6,025 bases of DNA from Novosphingobium sp. (GTDB lineage Bacteria > Pseudomonadota > Alphaproteobacteria > Sphingomonadales > Sphingomonadaceae), in NCBI GenBank assembly GCA_020853995.1, contig JADYXV010000040.1, forward strand, positions 1 to 6,025, read 5' to 3'. Position numbers and translations under genes: made by a program. The notes beneath the pieces are model-generated. The model worked only from the letters and a program-made list of their open reading frames with translations, had not been told where the DNA came from and did no database searches. Shown in pieces: positions 1 to 5,862 of the stretch. Numbering within the stretch: position 1 is the first letter of the stretch; each line of letters starts with the position of its first letter.

Positions 1-405
1 AACAGTTGCCTCATAAAGGGCAGGGTGGCGCTCTGCCCGCACAAAGCCTTCAACTCCTTGCGCAAAGCCTGCCCGGTCGGCTGATCGGGCCGCACGCACC
101 AGCGCTGAAAGCGTCACCTCATCAGGCGTCATTGCATGGCAGCACGGGCGGTTGACCATGAACGGTTCTGGCCAGACCTGTTTGATCGTCTGCACCAACC
201 CGTGCACCGCGCAAGCCGCCTCGATGCTGCGATAGCGGCGCGCAAGATCGGGCACCGGATCGCGCCCTGCTTTATCGAACAGCGCGCAAAGCCGCATGGC
301 CATGACCATGTGCAACCCGTTTAGCGATAGCCCGCGCACATCGCGGGGTCGGGCGAGTTTTTCGATTGTTGCCGAAAACTGTGTGGCTGAACCGCTTGCT
401 GGCAT
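1..405 (-). CDS. Conserved hypothetical protein, 5' part only (runs off left edge), possibly metal-regulated
   Basis: The frame is open for 135 codons from an ATG at 403-405 to the window edge, so the C-terminus is missing. The start is supported by a good Shine-Dalgarno: minus-strand AGGA at 415-412, six bases before the ATG. The predicted protein begins MPASGSATQF. It shows a mainly helical central part (residues 29-75), a Cys-Cys-His cluster at 88-90 (RPCCHAMTPDE), and an Ala/Arg-rich helical stretch (100-135). No signal peptide or membrane segment is visible. I do not recognise the family, so function is unknown. It lies 77 bp downstream of nadE on the same strand, but the gap carries its own likely promoter flanked by two Fur-like palindromes. 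I infer a separately controlled, metal-responsive gene. That it is a real gene is fairly sure; its role is not. Confidence 0.75.
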   Translation of the reverse strand, partial: MPASGSATQFSATIEKLARPRDVRGLSLNGLHMVMAMRLCALFDKAGRDPVPDLARRYRSIEAACAVHGLVQTIKQVWPEPFMVNRPCCHAMTPDEVTLSALVRAARSADRAGFAQGVEGFVRAERHPALYEATV

Positions 406-417
406 GGGGATTCCTTT

Positions 418-436
418 CTTGCGAATTAATCGCAAG
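418..436. promoter_or_regulatory. Fur-family-like operator, proximal site (B)
   Basis: The 19-bp inverted repeat CTTGCGAATTAATCGCAAG has 7-bp perfect arms (418-424 and 430-436) around a 5-bp centre. Its inner 15-mer (420-434, TGCGAATTAATCGCA) matches the distal site at 463-477 at 13 of 15 positions. It fits the 7-1-7 layout of Fur-family boxes. Its centre (about 427) falls where transcription from the predicted promoter would start, and its edge abuts the Shine-Dalgarno of the left-edge gene, so a bound protein would block initiation. The assignment to Fur rather than Zur, Mur or another dimer is inference. Confidence 0.6.
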
Positions 437-462
437 TTAGGCCTGCTGGTTCATCCCGTCAA
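434..462 (-). promoter_or_regulatory. Putative promoter of the left-edge gene
   Basis: On the minus strand, a -35-like TTGACG (462-457, 5 of 6 to consensus) is followed by a 17-bp spacer and a weak -10-like TAACTT (439-434, 3 of 6). Predicted initiation is near 427, about 20 bases before the ATG. It is supported mainly by its position exactly between the two palindromes. The -10 alone would not justify a call. Confidence 0.4.
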
Positions 463-477
463 TGCGAATCATTCGCA
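463..477. promoter_or_regulatory. Fur-family-like operator, distal site (A)
   Basis: The perfect palindrome TGCGAATCATTCGCA has the 7-1-7 form (TGCGAAT, C, ATTCGCA). It agrees with the classical Fur unit TGATAATnATTATCA at 10 of the 14 non-central positions. It lies 5 bp beyond the nadE stop codon and immediately upstream of the predicted -35 of the left-edge gene. Its centre is 43 bp from that of the proximal site, about four helical turns, so both sites face the same side of the DNA. Repeat and spacing are read directly; the regulator is inferred. Confidence 0.65.
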
Positions 478-482
478 ATAAG

Positions 483-2150
483 TCAGCCTGTGCGGAAACC
501 GTGCGTGATTGGGTAACGCCGGTCGCGGCCATAATTGCGCGCACCCAGCTTCACGCCGGGAGGGGCTTGGCGGCGCTTGTATTCCGCAAGGTTCAGCAAG
601 CGTTCGATCCGCACGACTGTTGCCCGGTCAAACCCTTCGGCTACGATCTGATCGACCGACTTTTCGTTCTCGACCAGCCCCGTCAGGATCGCATCCAGCA
701 CATCATAGGGCGGCAGCGAATCCGAATCCTTCTGGTCCGGGCGCAGTTCCGCGCTGGGCGGCTTGGTGATGATGCGCTCGGGCATGACAGGACCATCAGG
801 GCCAAGGCCGATCTTCGGCAGCTTGCCATTGCGCCACTGCGAAACCGCAAACACCGTGGTCTTATACGCGTCCTTCAACGGGTTATAGCCGCCGTTCATG
901 TCGCCATAAATCGTGGCATAGCCGACGCTCATCTCGCTCTTGTTGCCGGTGGTCACCAGCATCGGGCCAAACTTGTTGGATAGCGCCATCAGCGTCACGC
1001 CGCGAATGCGTGACTGGATGGTTTCTTCGGTGGTGTCAGGCTGCTTGCCCGCAAAAACCGGACCCAGCATTTCGTCAAAGCCCATCACCGCCGGATTGAT
1101 CGGCACCGTATCCAGCTTCACACCCAGCATTCGCGCGCAGCCTTCAGCGTCATCAAGGCTTTCCTGACTGGTGTAAATGCTTGGCAGCATAACGCACCAC
1201 ACGCGGTCCGCGCCCAGTGCATCAACTGCAATGGCCGCGCAAATCGCGGAATCAATCCCGCCCGAAAGGCCCAGCACCACGCCCGGAAAGCGGTTCTTGT
1301 TCACATAATCGCGCAGCGCGAGAACCATCGCACAATAAATGTCTTCGGGATGCTCGGCCAGTTCATGGACCGTGCCTGCATCACAACGCCAGCGATGGGC
1401 AGAACCGAATTCCGATTTTGTCCATACCGTGGTGACAATGGATTCTTCCCAATCGGGCATCTGCACCCATAGCGCGCCTTCTGGCCCGACAACGAAGCTT
1501 GCCCCGTCAAACACGATTTCGTCCTGTCCGCCCACGCGGTTCAAGTAAACCAGCGGAATGCCGGTATCGATCGCGCGGCGCTTGGCCACGCCATCAATGC
1601 GCAGCACGTCCTTGTCGATCTCGTATGGGCTGCCGTTGACGCAGATGAAGATTTCCGCGCCCTGTTCGGCCAGATGGCGGCACACGTCGGGCTGCCAGAT
1701 GTCCTCGCAAATCGGCAGGCCGATCATCGCGCCTTTGAACAGCACCGGTTCGGGCAAGGGGCCGGGCATGAAATAGCGCTTTTCATCGAACGTGCCGTAA
1801 TTGGGCAATTCGTATTTGAAGCGGGTCGCGGCAATCCGCCCGCCTTCCAGCAGCGCCACGCCGTTATGAAGCGCGCCATCGCGCACGAACACGGATCCCA
1901 CCAGCATCGCCGGGCCACCATCTGCAGTAACCTCGGCCAGCTTCTGCAATTCTGCTGCCGCCCGTTCAATCAGCGCAGGCTTCATGATCAGATCTTCCGG
2001 GGGATATCCGATCAGTTGCAACTCGGGATAAACGATCAGGTCGCTGTCGCGTGCCCTTTCGCGTACCGCCAGCATCTCTGCGGCATTTGCGGCAAGGTCG
2101 CCCACTTGTTGGTTGAGCTGGGCGAGGGTTATCTTGATCGTATCGGCCAT
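483..2150 (-). CDS. nadE: Glutamine-dependent NAD+ synthetase
   Basis: This cytosolic enzyme catalyses the last step of NAD synthesis: ATP-dependent amidation of deamido-NAD+, with ammonia released from glutamine and channelled between domains. The 555-residue protein is full length for the two-domain form. The N-terminal carbon-nitrogen hydrolase (nitrilase-like) glutaminase domain (about 5-255) shows the expected Glu-Lys-Cys triad: Glu43 in YPELQLIGYP, Lys112 in FKYELPNYGT, and Cys148 in LPICEDIW. The C-terminal ATP-pyrophosphatase domain (about 265-555) has the P-loop LGLSGGIDS (293-301), TTGNKSE (400-406) and the KPPSAELRPDQ segment (463-473). No Shine-Dalgarno is obvious before the ATG, but the family N-terminus (ITLAQLNQQVGDL) fixes this start. 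It is divergent from prs across a 101-bp gap. Both catalytic centres look intact, so identity is near certain. Confidence 0.97.
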   Translation of the reverse strand: MADTIKITLAQLNQQVGDLAANAAEMLAVRERARDSDLIVYPELQLIGYPPEDLIMKPALIERAAAELQKLAEVTADGGPAMLVGSVFVRDGALHNGVALLEGGRIAATRFKYELPNYGTFDEKRYFMPGPLPEPVLFKGAMIGLPICEDIWQPDVCRHLAEQGAEIFICVNGSPYEIDKDVLRIDGVAKRRAIDTGIPLVYLNRVGGQDEIVFDGASFVVGPEGALWVQMPDWEESIVTTVWTKSEFGSAHRWRCDAGTVHELAEHPEDIYCAMVLALRDYVNKNRFPGVVLGLSGGIDSAICAAIAVDALGADRVWCVMLPSIYTSQESLDDAEGCARMLGVKLDTVPINPAVMGFDEMLGPVFAGKQPDTTEETIQSRIRGVTLMALSNKFGPMLVTTGNKSEMSVGYATIYGDMNGGYNPLKDAYKTTVFAVSQWRNGKLPKIGLGPDGPVMPERIITKPPSAELRPDQKDSDSLPPYDVLDAILTGLVENEKSVDQIVAEGFDRATVVRIERLLNLAEYKRRQAPPGVKLGARNYGRDRRYPITHGFRTG

Positions 2151-2251
2151 AACTGATCACTAGGCGGCAAACCCTATGGCCTGCAAGAGTTGCAAACCTG
2201 TCATCTTGGGCTAAGGGCCGTGCGGGGACCGAAATCGAGGGAATCGCACGC
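2151..2251. promoter_or_regulatory. Divergent nadE-prs intergenic region
   Basis: This 101-bp gap must hold the promoters of both divergent genes unless one starts further upstream. I see no strong sigma-70 pair on either strand. A small inverted repeat TGCAA-GAG-TTGCA sits at 2182-2194, near the middle, and could be a shared operator or chance. Minus-strand hexamers TTGCAG (2186-2181) and TAGTGA (2162-2157), 18 bp apart, are a weak candidate for nadE. Confidence 0.35.
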
Positions 2252-3187
2252 ATGAAAATCATGACCGGCAACTCAAACCTGCCGCTCGCTCGCGCCATTT
2301 CGGCTTATCTCGAAGTGCCGTTGACCGAGGCAAGCGTGCGACGCTTTGCAGATGAGGAAGTTTTCGTCGAAATCCACGAAAACGTGCGTGGCGAAGACGT
2401 GTTCGTTGTCCAGTCGACCAGTTACCCCGCAAACGACAATCTGCTCGAACTGCTGATCTGCATAGATGCGCTGCGTCGCGCCTCGGCCAAGCGGATCACG
2501 GCGGTCGTGCCCTATTTCGGCTATGCCCGTCAGGATCGCAAGCCCGGCCCGCGCACGCCTATTTCGGCCAAACTGGTATCGAACTTGATCACCACAGCAG
2601 GCGCAGACCGCGTTCTGGCAGTTGATCTGCACGCTGGCCAGATCCAGGGCTTCTTCGATATCCCTACCGACAACCTGTTTGCCGCGCCCGTCATGGCAGC
2701 AGACATCCAGACGCGTTACGGTTCGCAGGAACTCATGGTCGTATCGCCAGACGTTGGCGGTGTGGTGCGCGCGCGTTCACTGGCCAAGCGGTTGAACAAC
2801 GCGCCGCTCGCCATTGTGGATAAACGCCGCGATCGTCCCGGCCAGTCCGAAGTGATGAACATCATCGGCGATGTGAAGGGCCGCATGTGCATCCTGATCG
2901 ATGATATCATCGATTCGGGCGGCACCTTGTGCAACGCGGCGCAAGCCTTGCTGGACGCAGGCGCGGCGGGCGTTTCGGCCTATATCACCCACGGTGTGCT
3001 TTCTGGTGGCGCGGTCGCCCGCGTGGCAGGTTCCGCGCTGAAAGAACTGGTCATCACCGATACGATCATGCCCACCGAAGCCACGGCATCGTGCGACCGC
3101 ATCCGCGTGCTCACCATCGCCCCGCTTATCGGCGAAGCGGTGCGCCGTATCGCCGATGAAAGCTCGGTTTCCAGCCTGTTCGATTGA
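2252..3187 (+). CDS. prs: Ribose-phosphate pyrophosphokinase (PRPP synthetase)
   Basis: It transfers the pyrophosphate of ATP to ribose 5-phosphate, giving PRPP for purine, pyrimidine, histidine, tryptophan and NAD synthesis; it is cytosolic and normally oligomeric. The 311-residue length is typical. Visible landmarks, in order: the N-terminal FADEEVFVEI segment (32-40; other members often have DGE where this has DEE), the flexible-loop YARQDRK (91-97), the metal/ATP-site DLHAGQIQGFFD (125-136), KRRDRPG (191-197), and the PRPP-binding loop ILIDDIIDSGGTL (214-226) with its acidic pair Asp217-Asp218. Both phosphoribosyltransferase-fold halves are present. The ATG at 2252 has a purine-rich ribosome site (AGGGA, 2238-2242), 9 bases away. 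It is divergent from nadE, and a minus-strand gene converges on it 7 bp beyond its stop. Confidence 0.97.
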   Translation: MKIMTGNSNLPLARAISAYLEVPLTEASVRRFADEEVFVEIHENVRGEDVFVVQSTSYPANDNLLELLICIDALRRASAKRITAVVPYFGYARQDRKPGPRTPISAKLVSNLITTAGADRVLAVDLHAGQIQGFFDIPTDNLFAAPVMAADIQTRYGSQELMVVSPDVGGVVRARSLAKRLNNAPLAIVDKRRDRPGQSEVMNIIGDVKGRMCILIDDIIDSGGTLCNAAQALLDAGAAGVSAYITHGVLSGGAVARVAGSALKELVITDTIMPTEATASCDRIRVLTIAPLIGEAVRRIADESSVSSLFD

Positions 3188-3194
3188 TACCGGC

Positions 3195-3548
3195 TCAGGC
3201 TGGCGGTTTTTCCGCCAGCCTTAACCGCTCCAGCCACGCCCGCGCCTGTTTGGGTTCACCCACGGCATGGGCGCCCGGTTTGCCGCGCGCTGCCAAAAAC
3301 TCCTCGTGCAGCGTGAACGGCTCCATGAACAGTGTCTCGCGCGCCTCGGCAATATCGTCGGCGATCTGTTGCAGGTTCTCGATCACCGGCGCGGTGGCCG
3401 CCCGCATGATCTTGTCTGCGTTATGGTCGAACAGGCCCCATTTGCCCGCCGCCGTCACGCGCAGCGCCTCGATCAGGGCTTCCAGATAATCCGCTTCCAT
3501 TTCGGCGCGGCGCTTGTCGAGACGTTCGAGACGATCAGCTTTTGCCAT
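3195..3548 (-). CDS. Conserved small hypothetical protein (117 aa) downstream of AraC regulator
   Basis: The start is set at the ATG at 3546-3548 (MAKADRLERLDKRRAEME). The frame stays open upstream, but that part overlaps the end of the AraC gene and reads as low-complexity shadow sequence. The 117-residue protein is charged and mostly helical. An Arg/Lys/Glu-rich N-terminal helix (3-30) is followed by a conserved-looking core GKWGLFDHNADKI (about 35-47) and a C-terminal GEPKQARAWLERL (about 97-109). No signal peptide, membrane segment or catalytic motif is visible. It resembles small hypothetical proteins of sphingomonads that I cannot assign a function. It starts 37 bases after the AraC-gene stop on the same strand, so the two are probably cotranscribed; the ribosome site is weak. 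Its last codons form the hairpin shared with prs. Confidence 0.75.
   Translation of the reverse strand: MAKADRLERLDKRRAEMEADYLEALIEALRVTAAGKWGLFDHNADKIMRAATAPVIENLQQIADDIAEARETLFMEPFTLHEEFLAARGKPGAHAVGEPKQARAWLERLRLAEKPPA
3197..3221 (+). terminator. Hairpin, possible terminator between convergent genes
   Basis: A perfect 10-bp GC-rich stem AGGCTGGCGG / CCGCCAGCCT encloses a TTTTT loop (3207-3211), starting 9 bases after the prs stop. On the plus strand it is followed only by TTAA, so it lacks a proper T-tract; on the minus strand there is none. It lies inside the last codons of the converging gene (RLAEKPPA and part of its stop). Perfect pairing right after prs suggests termination or mRNA 3'-end protection, but a fully intrinsic terminator is not proven. 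Confidence 0.5.
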
Positions 3549-3585
3549 GTCTTGGCGATACGCAGCACAACGTCGGTGTGCAACA

Positions 3586-4530
3586 TCATTCCCAGGGCTT
3601 GATTCCGCCCGGAGCAATGCGCTGGATCGTTTCAAGGCGGCGGCTCTGCCGTGTTTCCAGACCAATCGTCATCAGCGGTTGTGGCCGTTCGACAAACTGG
3701 CGGGGGCTCATTCCGAACATCGCGGTAAATTCGCGGATCAGGTGGCTCTGGTCGTAATAACGCAGCGCCAGTGCCTCGGCTTCTTCCTGATCGGCCACCC
3801 CGCGCAAGTGGCTGGCCATATCCAGTGCGCGCGCGCGGCGCAGCACTTGCTTGGGCGTCATGCCGAAATCGCGCCGGATAATGCGTTCAAGCCGGCGCTG
3901 CTCAACCCCGATGTCATCCGCCAGTTGCGCGACAGAGACGGTCGGATCGACAAAGGCTGCTGCCTCGAAACGTGCTGAAATGGGCTCGGGTTCCCGCACC
4001 GCGCGATCAGCGATCAGGCGGCGCATCTCGTGCTCCATCGCCAGCGTCCATTCCTCGGGCGTGGCATCTGGATCGAACAGGTTGATCCAGCGCGCTTCGG
4101 GCATGTGCAACTGCGTGAAAGTGGCCAGATTGTCCCTCAGGCCGGAAATGTCGGGACCGTTCAACGCATGACATGCGCCCGGGCGCAGGAAGACACCCAC
4201 ACTGGTAAAGCTTCCGGTGACGCTAACCGGCATGCGCCGTGTATGCGGGCCGAACAGCATGGCCGCCTGCGTGGAATGCTTCAGGCCATCGCAGGTCAGC
4301 GCCTCCCATTTGCCGCGCGTCTGCACCCGGATACAGGCGAAATCACACAGCAAACCGCAATCGAGCCGGTGATTTTCAGGCATGTCGACGATGGTGACGT
4401 AAAACCGGCCAACCCAGCGCTCAAGATCGGGGGCAGGGGCACGGCTGAAGGAAATCGGCTGGCCATCGCGGGTGGCCCCGTTCGCCGATACGACCGCACG
4501 ATCGATCGCCGGTTTGCCGTTGCGACTCAC
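3586..4530 (-). CDS. AraC-family transcriptional regulator
   Basis: This is a DNA-binding regulator whose ligand and targets are unknown. I place the start at the GTG at 4528-4530, giving 314 residues (VSRNGKPAID...). A strong AAGGGGG ribosome site lies 5 bases upstream, and longer in-frame extensions would run antisense into the divergent gene's leader. The C-terminal third (about 195-285) is a typical double helix-turn-helix: VSVAQLADDIGVEQRRLER (about 198-216) is the first motif, and the segment ending FTAMFGMSPRQFVER (about 268-282) is the second, carrying the family's F-x-x-x-F-G-x-S-P-x-x-F signature. The N-terminal 190 residues form a sensor-like domain with VGVFLRPGACHAL (about 111-123), reminiscent of the DUF6597-type N-terminus of some AraC proteins. 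A 32-residue tail follows the HTH. It is divergent from hisN and followed by a small gene in the same direction. AraC family is sure; N-domain assignment is tentative. Confidence 0.92.
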   Translation of the reverse strand: MSRNGKPAIDRAVVSANGATRDGQPISFSRAPAPDLERWVGRFYVTIVDMPENHRLDCGLLCDFACIRVQTRGKWEALTCDGLKHSTQAAMLFGPHTRRMPVSVTGSFTSVGVFLRPGACHALNGPDISGLRDNLATFTQLHMPEARWINLFDPDATPEEWTLAMEHEMRRLIADRAVREPEPISARFEAAAFVDPTVSVAQLADDIGVEQRRLERIIRRDFGMTPKQVLRRARALDMASHLRGVADQEEAEALALRYYDQSHLIREFTAMFGMSPRQFVERPQPLMTIGLETRQSRRLETIQRIAPGGIKPWE

Positions 4531-4682
4531 TTTCGCCCCCTTGTGCCCTCGGTTGGGCGCATTAGCGTGGCGCCTCCACCCTGTCTGTGAGGTTTTGCAC
4601 GGCCTATCAAAAGATAAGGTTTGTGGCCATCCTGCAACCCAGCGTCTTGACCTGTGGCCCCGCACAAGCGCAGAGCAAAGGG
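4531..4682. promoter_or_regulatory. Divergent AraC-hisN intergenic region
   Basis: This 152-bp region should contain promoters for both divergent genes. An imperfect palindrome, TATC-AAAA-GATA at 4605-4616, is the only notable structure. Its minus-strand half supplies TTGATA (4610-4605, 5 of 6 to a -35 box), but the 17-bp-distant hexamer CAGACA is a poor -10. On the plus strand TTGCAC (4595-4600) has no -10 at good spacing. It could be the site of AraC autoregulation; this is inference from position only. Confidence 0.3.
4536..4542 (-). promoter_or_regulatory. Ribosome binding site deciding the GTG start of the AraC gene
   Basis: Minus-strand AAGGGGG, followed by CGAAA and then GTG at 4530. 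It is the strongest Shine-Dalgarno in the window and sits at ideal spacing. The nearest upstream ATG (minus strand, about 4561) is out of frame, so the GTG is preferred. Confidence 0.7.
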
Positions 4683-5462
4683 ATGAAGCTGGAACACGAT
4701 ATCGCCCTTGCCATGCGCCTTGCCGATGCGGCAGCGGCGGCCATCAAACCCTATTTCCGCACCGTCATGGCCGAACGTAAAGGTGACGACACGCCCGTCA
4801 CGATGGCTGACCGCGCAGCGGAAGAAGCGATGCGCCGCATCCTGACCGCCGAAGTGCCGCGTGATACCATCATCGGCGAAGAATTTGGCGCAACGGCCGG
4901 TTCATCAGGCCGCAGCTGGGTGCTTGATCCGATTGATGGCACAGCAGGTTTCCTTGCCGGTCGGCCGATTTTCGGCACGCTGATTGCGCTCGTGGTTGAA
5001 GGCTTCCCGGTCATGGGCATCATTGATCAGCCGATCACGGGTGAACGCTGGGTTGGCGCTACCGGAATGGCAACCACACTGAATGGCAAGCCTGTCCGCA
5101 CGCGCCCATGCCGTGAATTGATCGAGGCTACGTTAGCCACCACCGGCCCGCATTATTTCGATGATCACGACGGCGCGCATTTCATGAGCCTTGCCGCCAA
5201 GACCGATCACAAGCGCATGGTCATGGGCGGTGATTGCTACAATTACGCCATGCTCGCCACCGGCCAGCTTGATGTGGTGTGCGAAGCAGGTCTGAAACTC
5301 CATGATTGGGCCGCGCTTGTTCCCATCGTCGAGGGCGCTGGCGGCACTATGGCAGACTGGAATGGTGAACCGCTGCACGCAGGATCAGACGGCCATGTCC
5401 TTGCGCTGGGTGATCCGGCCCGGCTCGACGATGTGGTCGAGGCGCTTGCCTGCCACCATTGA
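4683..5462 (+). CDS. hisN: Inositol-monophosphatase-family phosphatase, probable histidinol-phosphatase HisN
   Basis: This is a Mg2+-dependent phosphatase, probably converting L-histidinol phosphate to histidinol in histidine synthesis. The 259-residue protein starts at ATG 4683 (MKLEHDIALAMRL), matching the family start; AGAG at 4672-4675 is a weak ribosome site. An in-frame ATG at 4587 would add 32 atypical residues. Metal-site motifs are intact: GEEFG (65-69, Glu66/67), LDPIDGTAGF (81-90, Asp82/Asp85), and HDWAALVPIVEGAGG (207-221, Asp208). Features closer to HisN than to inositol phosphatases include GRPIFGTLIAL (93-103), IIDQPITGERWVGA (113-126) and MGGDCYNYAMLATG (181-194). Inositol-1-phosphate or another sugar phosphate cannot be excluded as substrate. 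It is divergent from the AraC gene and convergent with the next gene, one base apart. Family certain, HisN specificity likely. Confidence 0.88.
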   Translation: MKLEHDIALAMRLADAAAAAIKPYFRTVMAERKGDDTPVTMADRAAEEAMRRILTAEVPRDTIIGEEFGATAGSSGRSWVLDPIDGTAGFLAGRPIFGTLIALVVEGFPVMGIIDQPITGERWVGATGMATTLNGKPVRTRPCRELIEATLATTGPHYFDDHDGAHFMSLAAKTDHKRMVMGGDCYNYAMLATGQLDVVCEAGLKLHDWAALVPIVEGAGGTMADWNGEPLHAGSDGHVLALGDPARLDDVVEALACHH

Positions 5463-5463
5463 T

Positions 5464-5862
5464 CTATCGGACAAGCAATTCGGCCTGCGTCAATTCAATT
5501 ACGGGCACTTCCCAGGGGTGAACGGCCATGATTGCTGCCAGGGCTGGCCCGATGTCAGCTTCTGCCGCAGCATACGTGGTCAAGATAACCGTGGGTGACA
5601 AGGTAGCAGCACCTGCCGAACCCAACGTTGGCACGGCATCGGGCGAGGGAATAAAGCTTTCCCAGCCCACCCCGATTTCGCTGACACCGTGATAAAGGCC
5701 AAAATCGCCCAGCGGATTGTCAGATCGTATGATCGCCAAAATCGCAGCAGCGGTCCGGTCGTGCTCAAGGGCTGTTGCATCACCGGTCAGCATCGCTTCC
5801 AGCGTTTGCGCCGATACCGGGCAATGGATCTTCACCGTCGTTACGCTGCGGCGCGTCGTCAC
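5464..5862 (-). CDS. Small uncharacterised protein with a CutA/YqfO-like C-terminal motif
   Basis: The minus-strand frame ends in TAG at 5464-5466, one base from the hisN stop. The preferred start is the GTG at 5860-5862, whose GTGA overlaps the TGA of the upstream LysR gene (4-base overlap). This gives 132 residues. A GTG at 5833-5835 (VKIHCPVSAQTLEAML, 123 residues) is the alternative and looks like a natural N-terminus; a longer start at 5931 would overlap LysR by about 70 bases. The C-terminal segment ALAAIMAVHPWEVPVIEL (about 108-124) recalls the HP-x-E-x-P-x-I end of the ferredoxin-like YqfO/NIF3-insert and CutA-type domains, which bind metals or nucleotides or form trimers. This is a motif resemblance only. 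Coupling suggests expression with LysR. No secretion signal is visible. Confidence 0.7.
   Translation of the reverse strand: MTTRRSVTTVKIHCPVSAQTLEAMLTGDATALEHDRTAAAILAIIRSDNPLGDFGLYHGVSEIGVGWESFIPSPDAVPTLGSAGAATLSPTVILTTYAAAEADIGPALAAIMAVHPWEVPVIELTQAELLVR

Noticed and set aside
418..477. The palindromes at 418-477 as a nadE transcription terminator
   Set aside because: They are short, AT-centred and lack a following T-run. Their shared sequence and spacing fit operators better.
462..983. Plus-strand 173-codon open frame
   Set aside because: It lies wholly antisense to the intact nadE and has no recognisable motifs: a shadow of GC-rich codon usage.
1674..2156. Plus-strand 160-codon open frame antisense to nadE
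   Set aside because: It is opposite the nitrilase domain of nadE with atypical His/Gln-rich composition and no ribosome site.
3549..3665. Longer start (3665) for the 117-residue gene
   Set aside because: It would overlap the end of the AraC gene by about 80 bases with no coding character; the ATG at 3548 fits the conserved part.
3514..3978. Plus-strand 154-codon open frame
   Set aside because: It is antisense to the HTH-coding part of the AraC gene, whose identity is clear.
4605..4616. TATC-AAAA-GATA palindrome as a defined operator
   Set aside because: Arms of only four bases are too short to call; it is mentioned only as part of the intergenic region.
4531..4665. Extended N-terminus of the AraC gene up to 4665
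   Set aside because: The added residues look like random Arg/Trp-rich shadow sequence and overlap the divergent leader. The GTG at 4530 has a strong AAGGGGG ribosome site.
4587..4682. Extended N-terminus for hisN from the ATG at 4587
   Set aside because: It adds 32 residues unlike the family, lacks a good ribosome site, and the usual family start matches MKLEHDIALAMRL at 4683.
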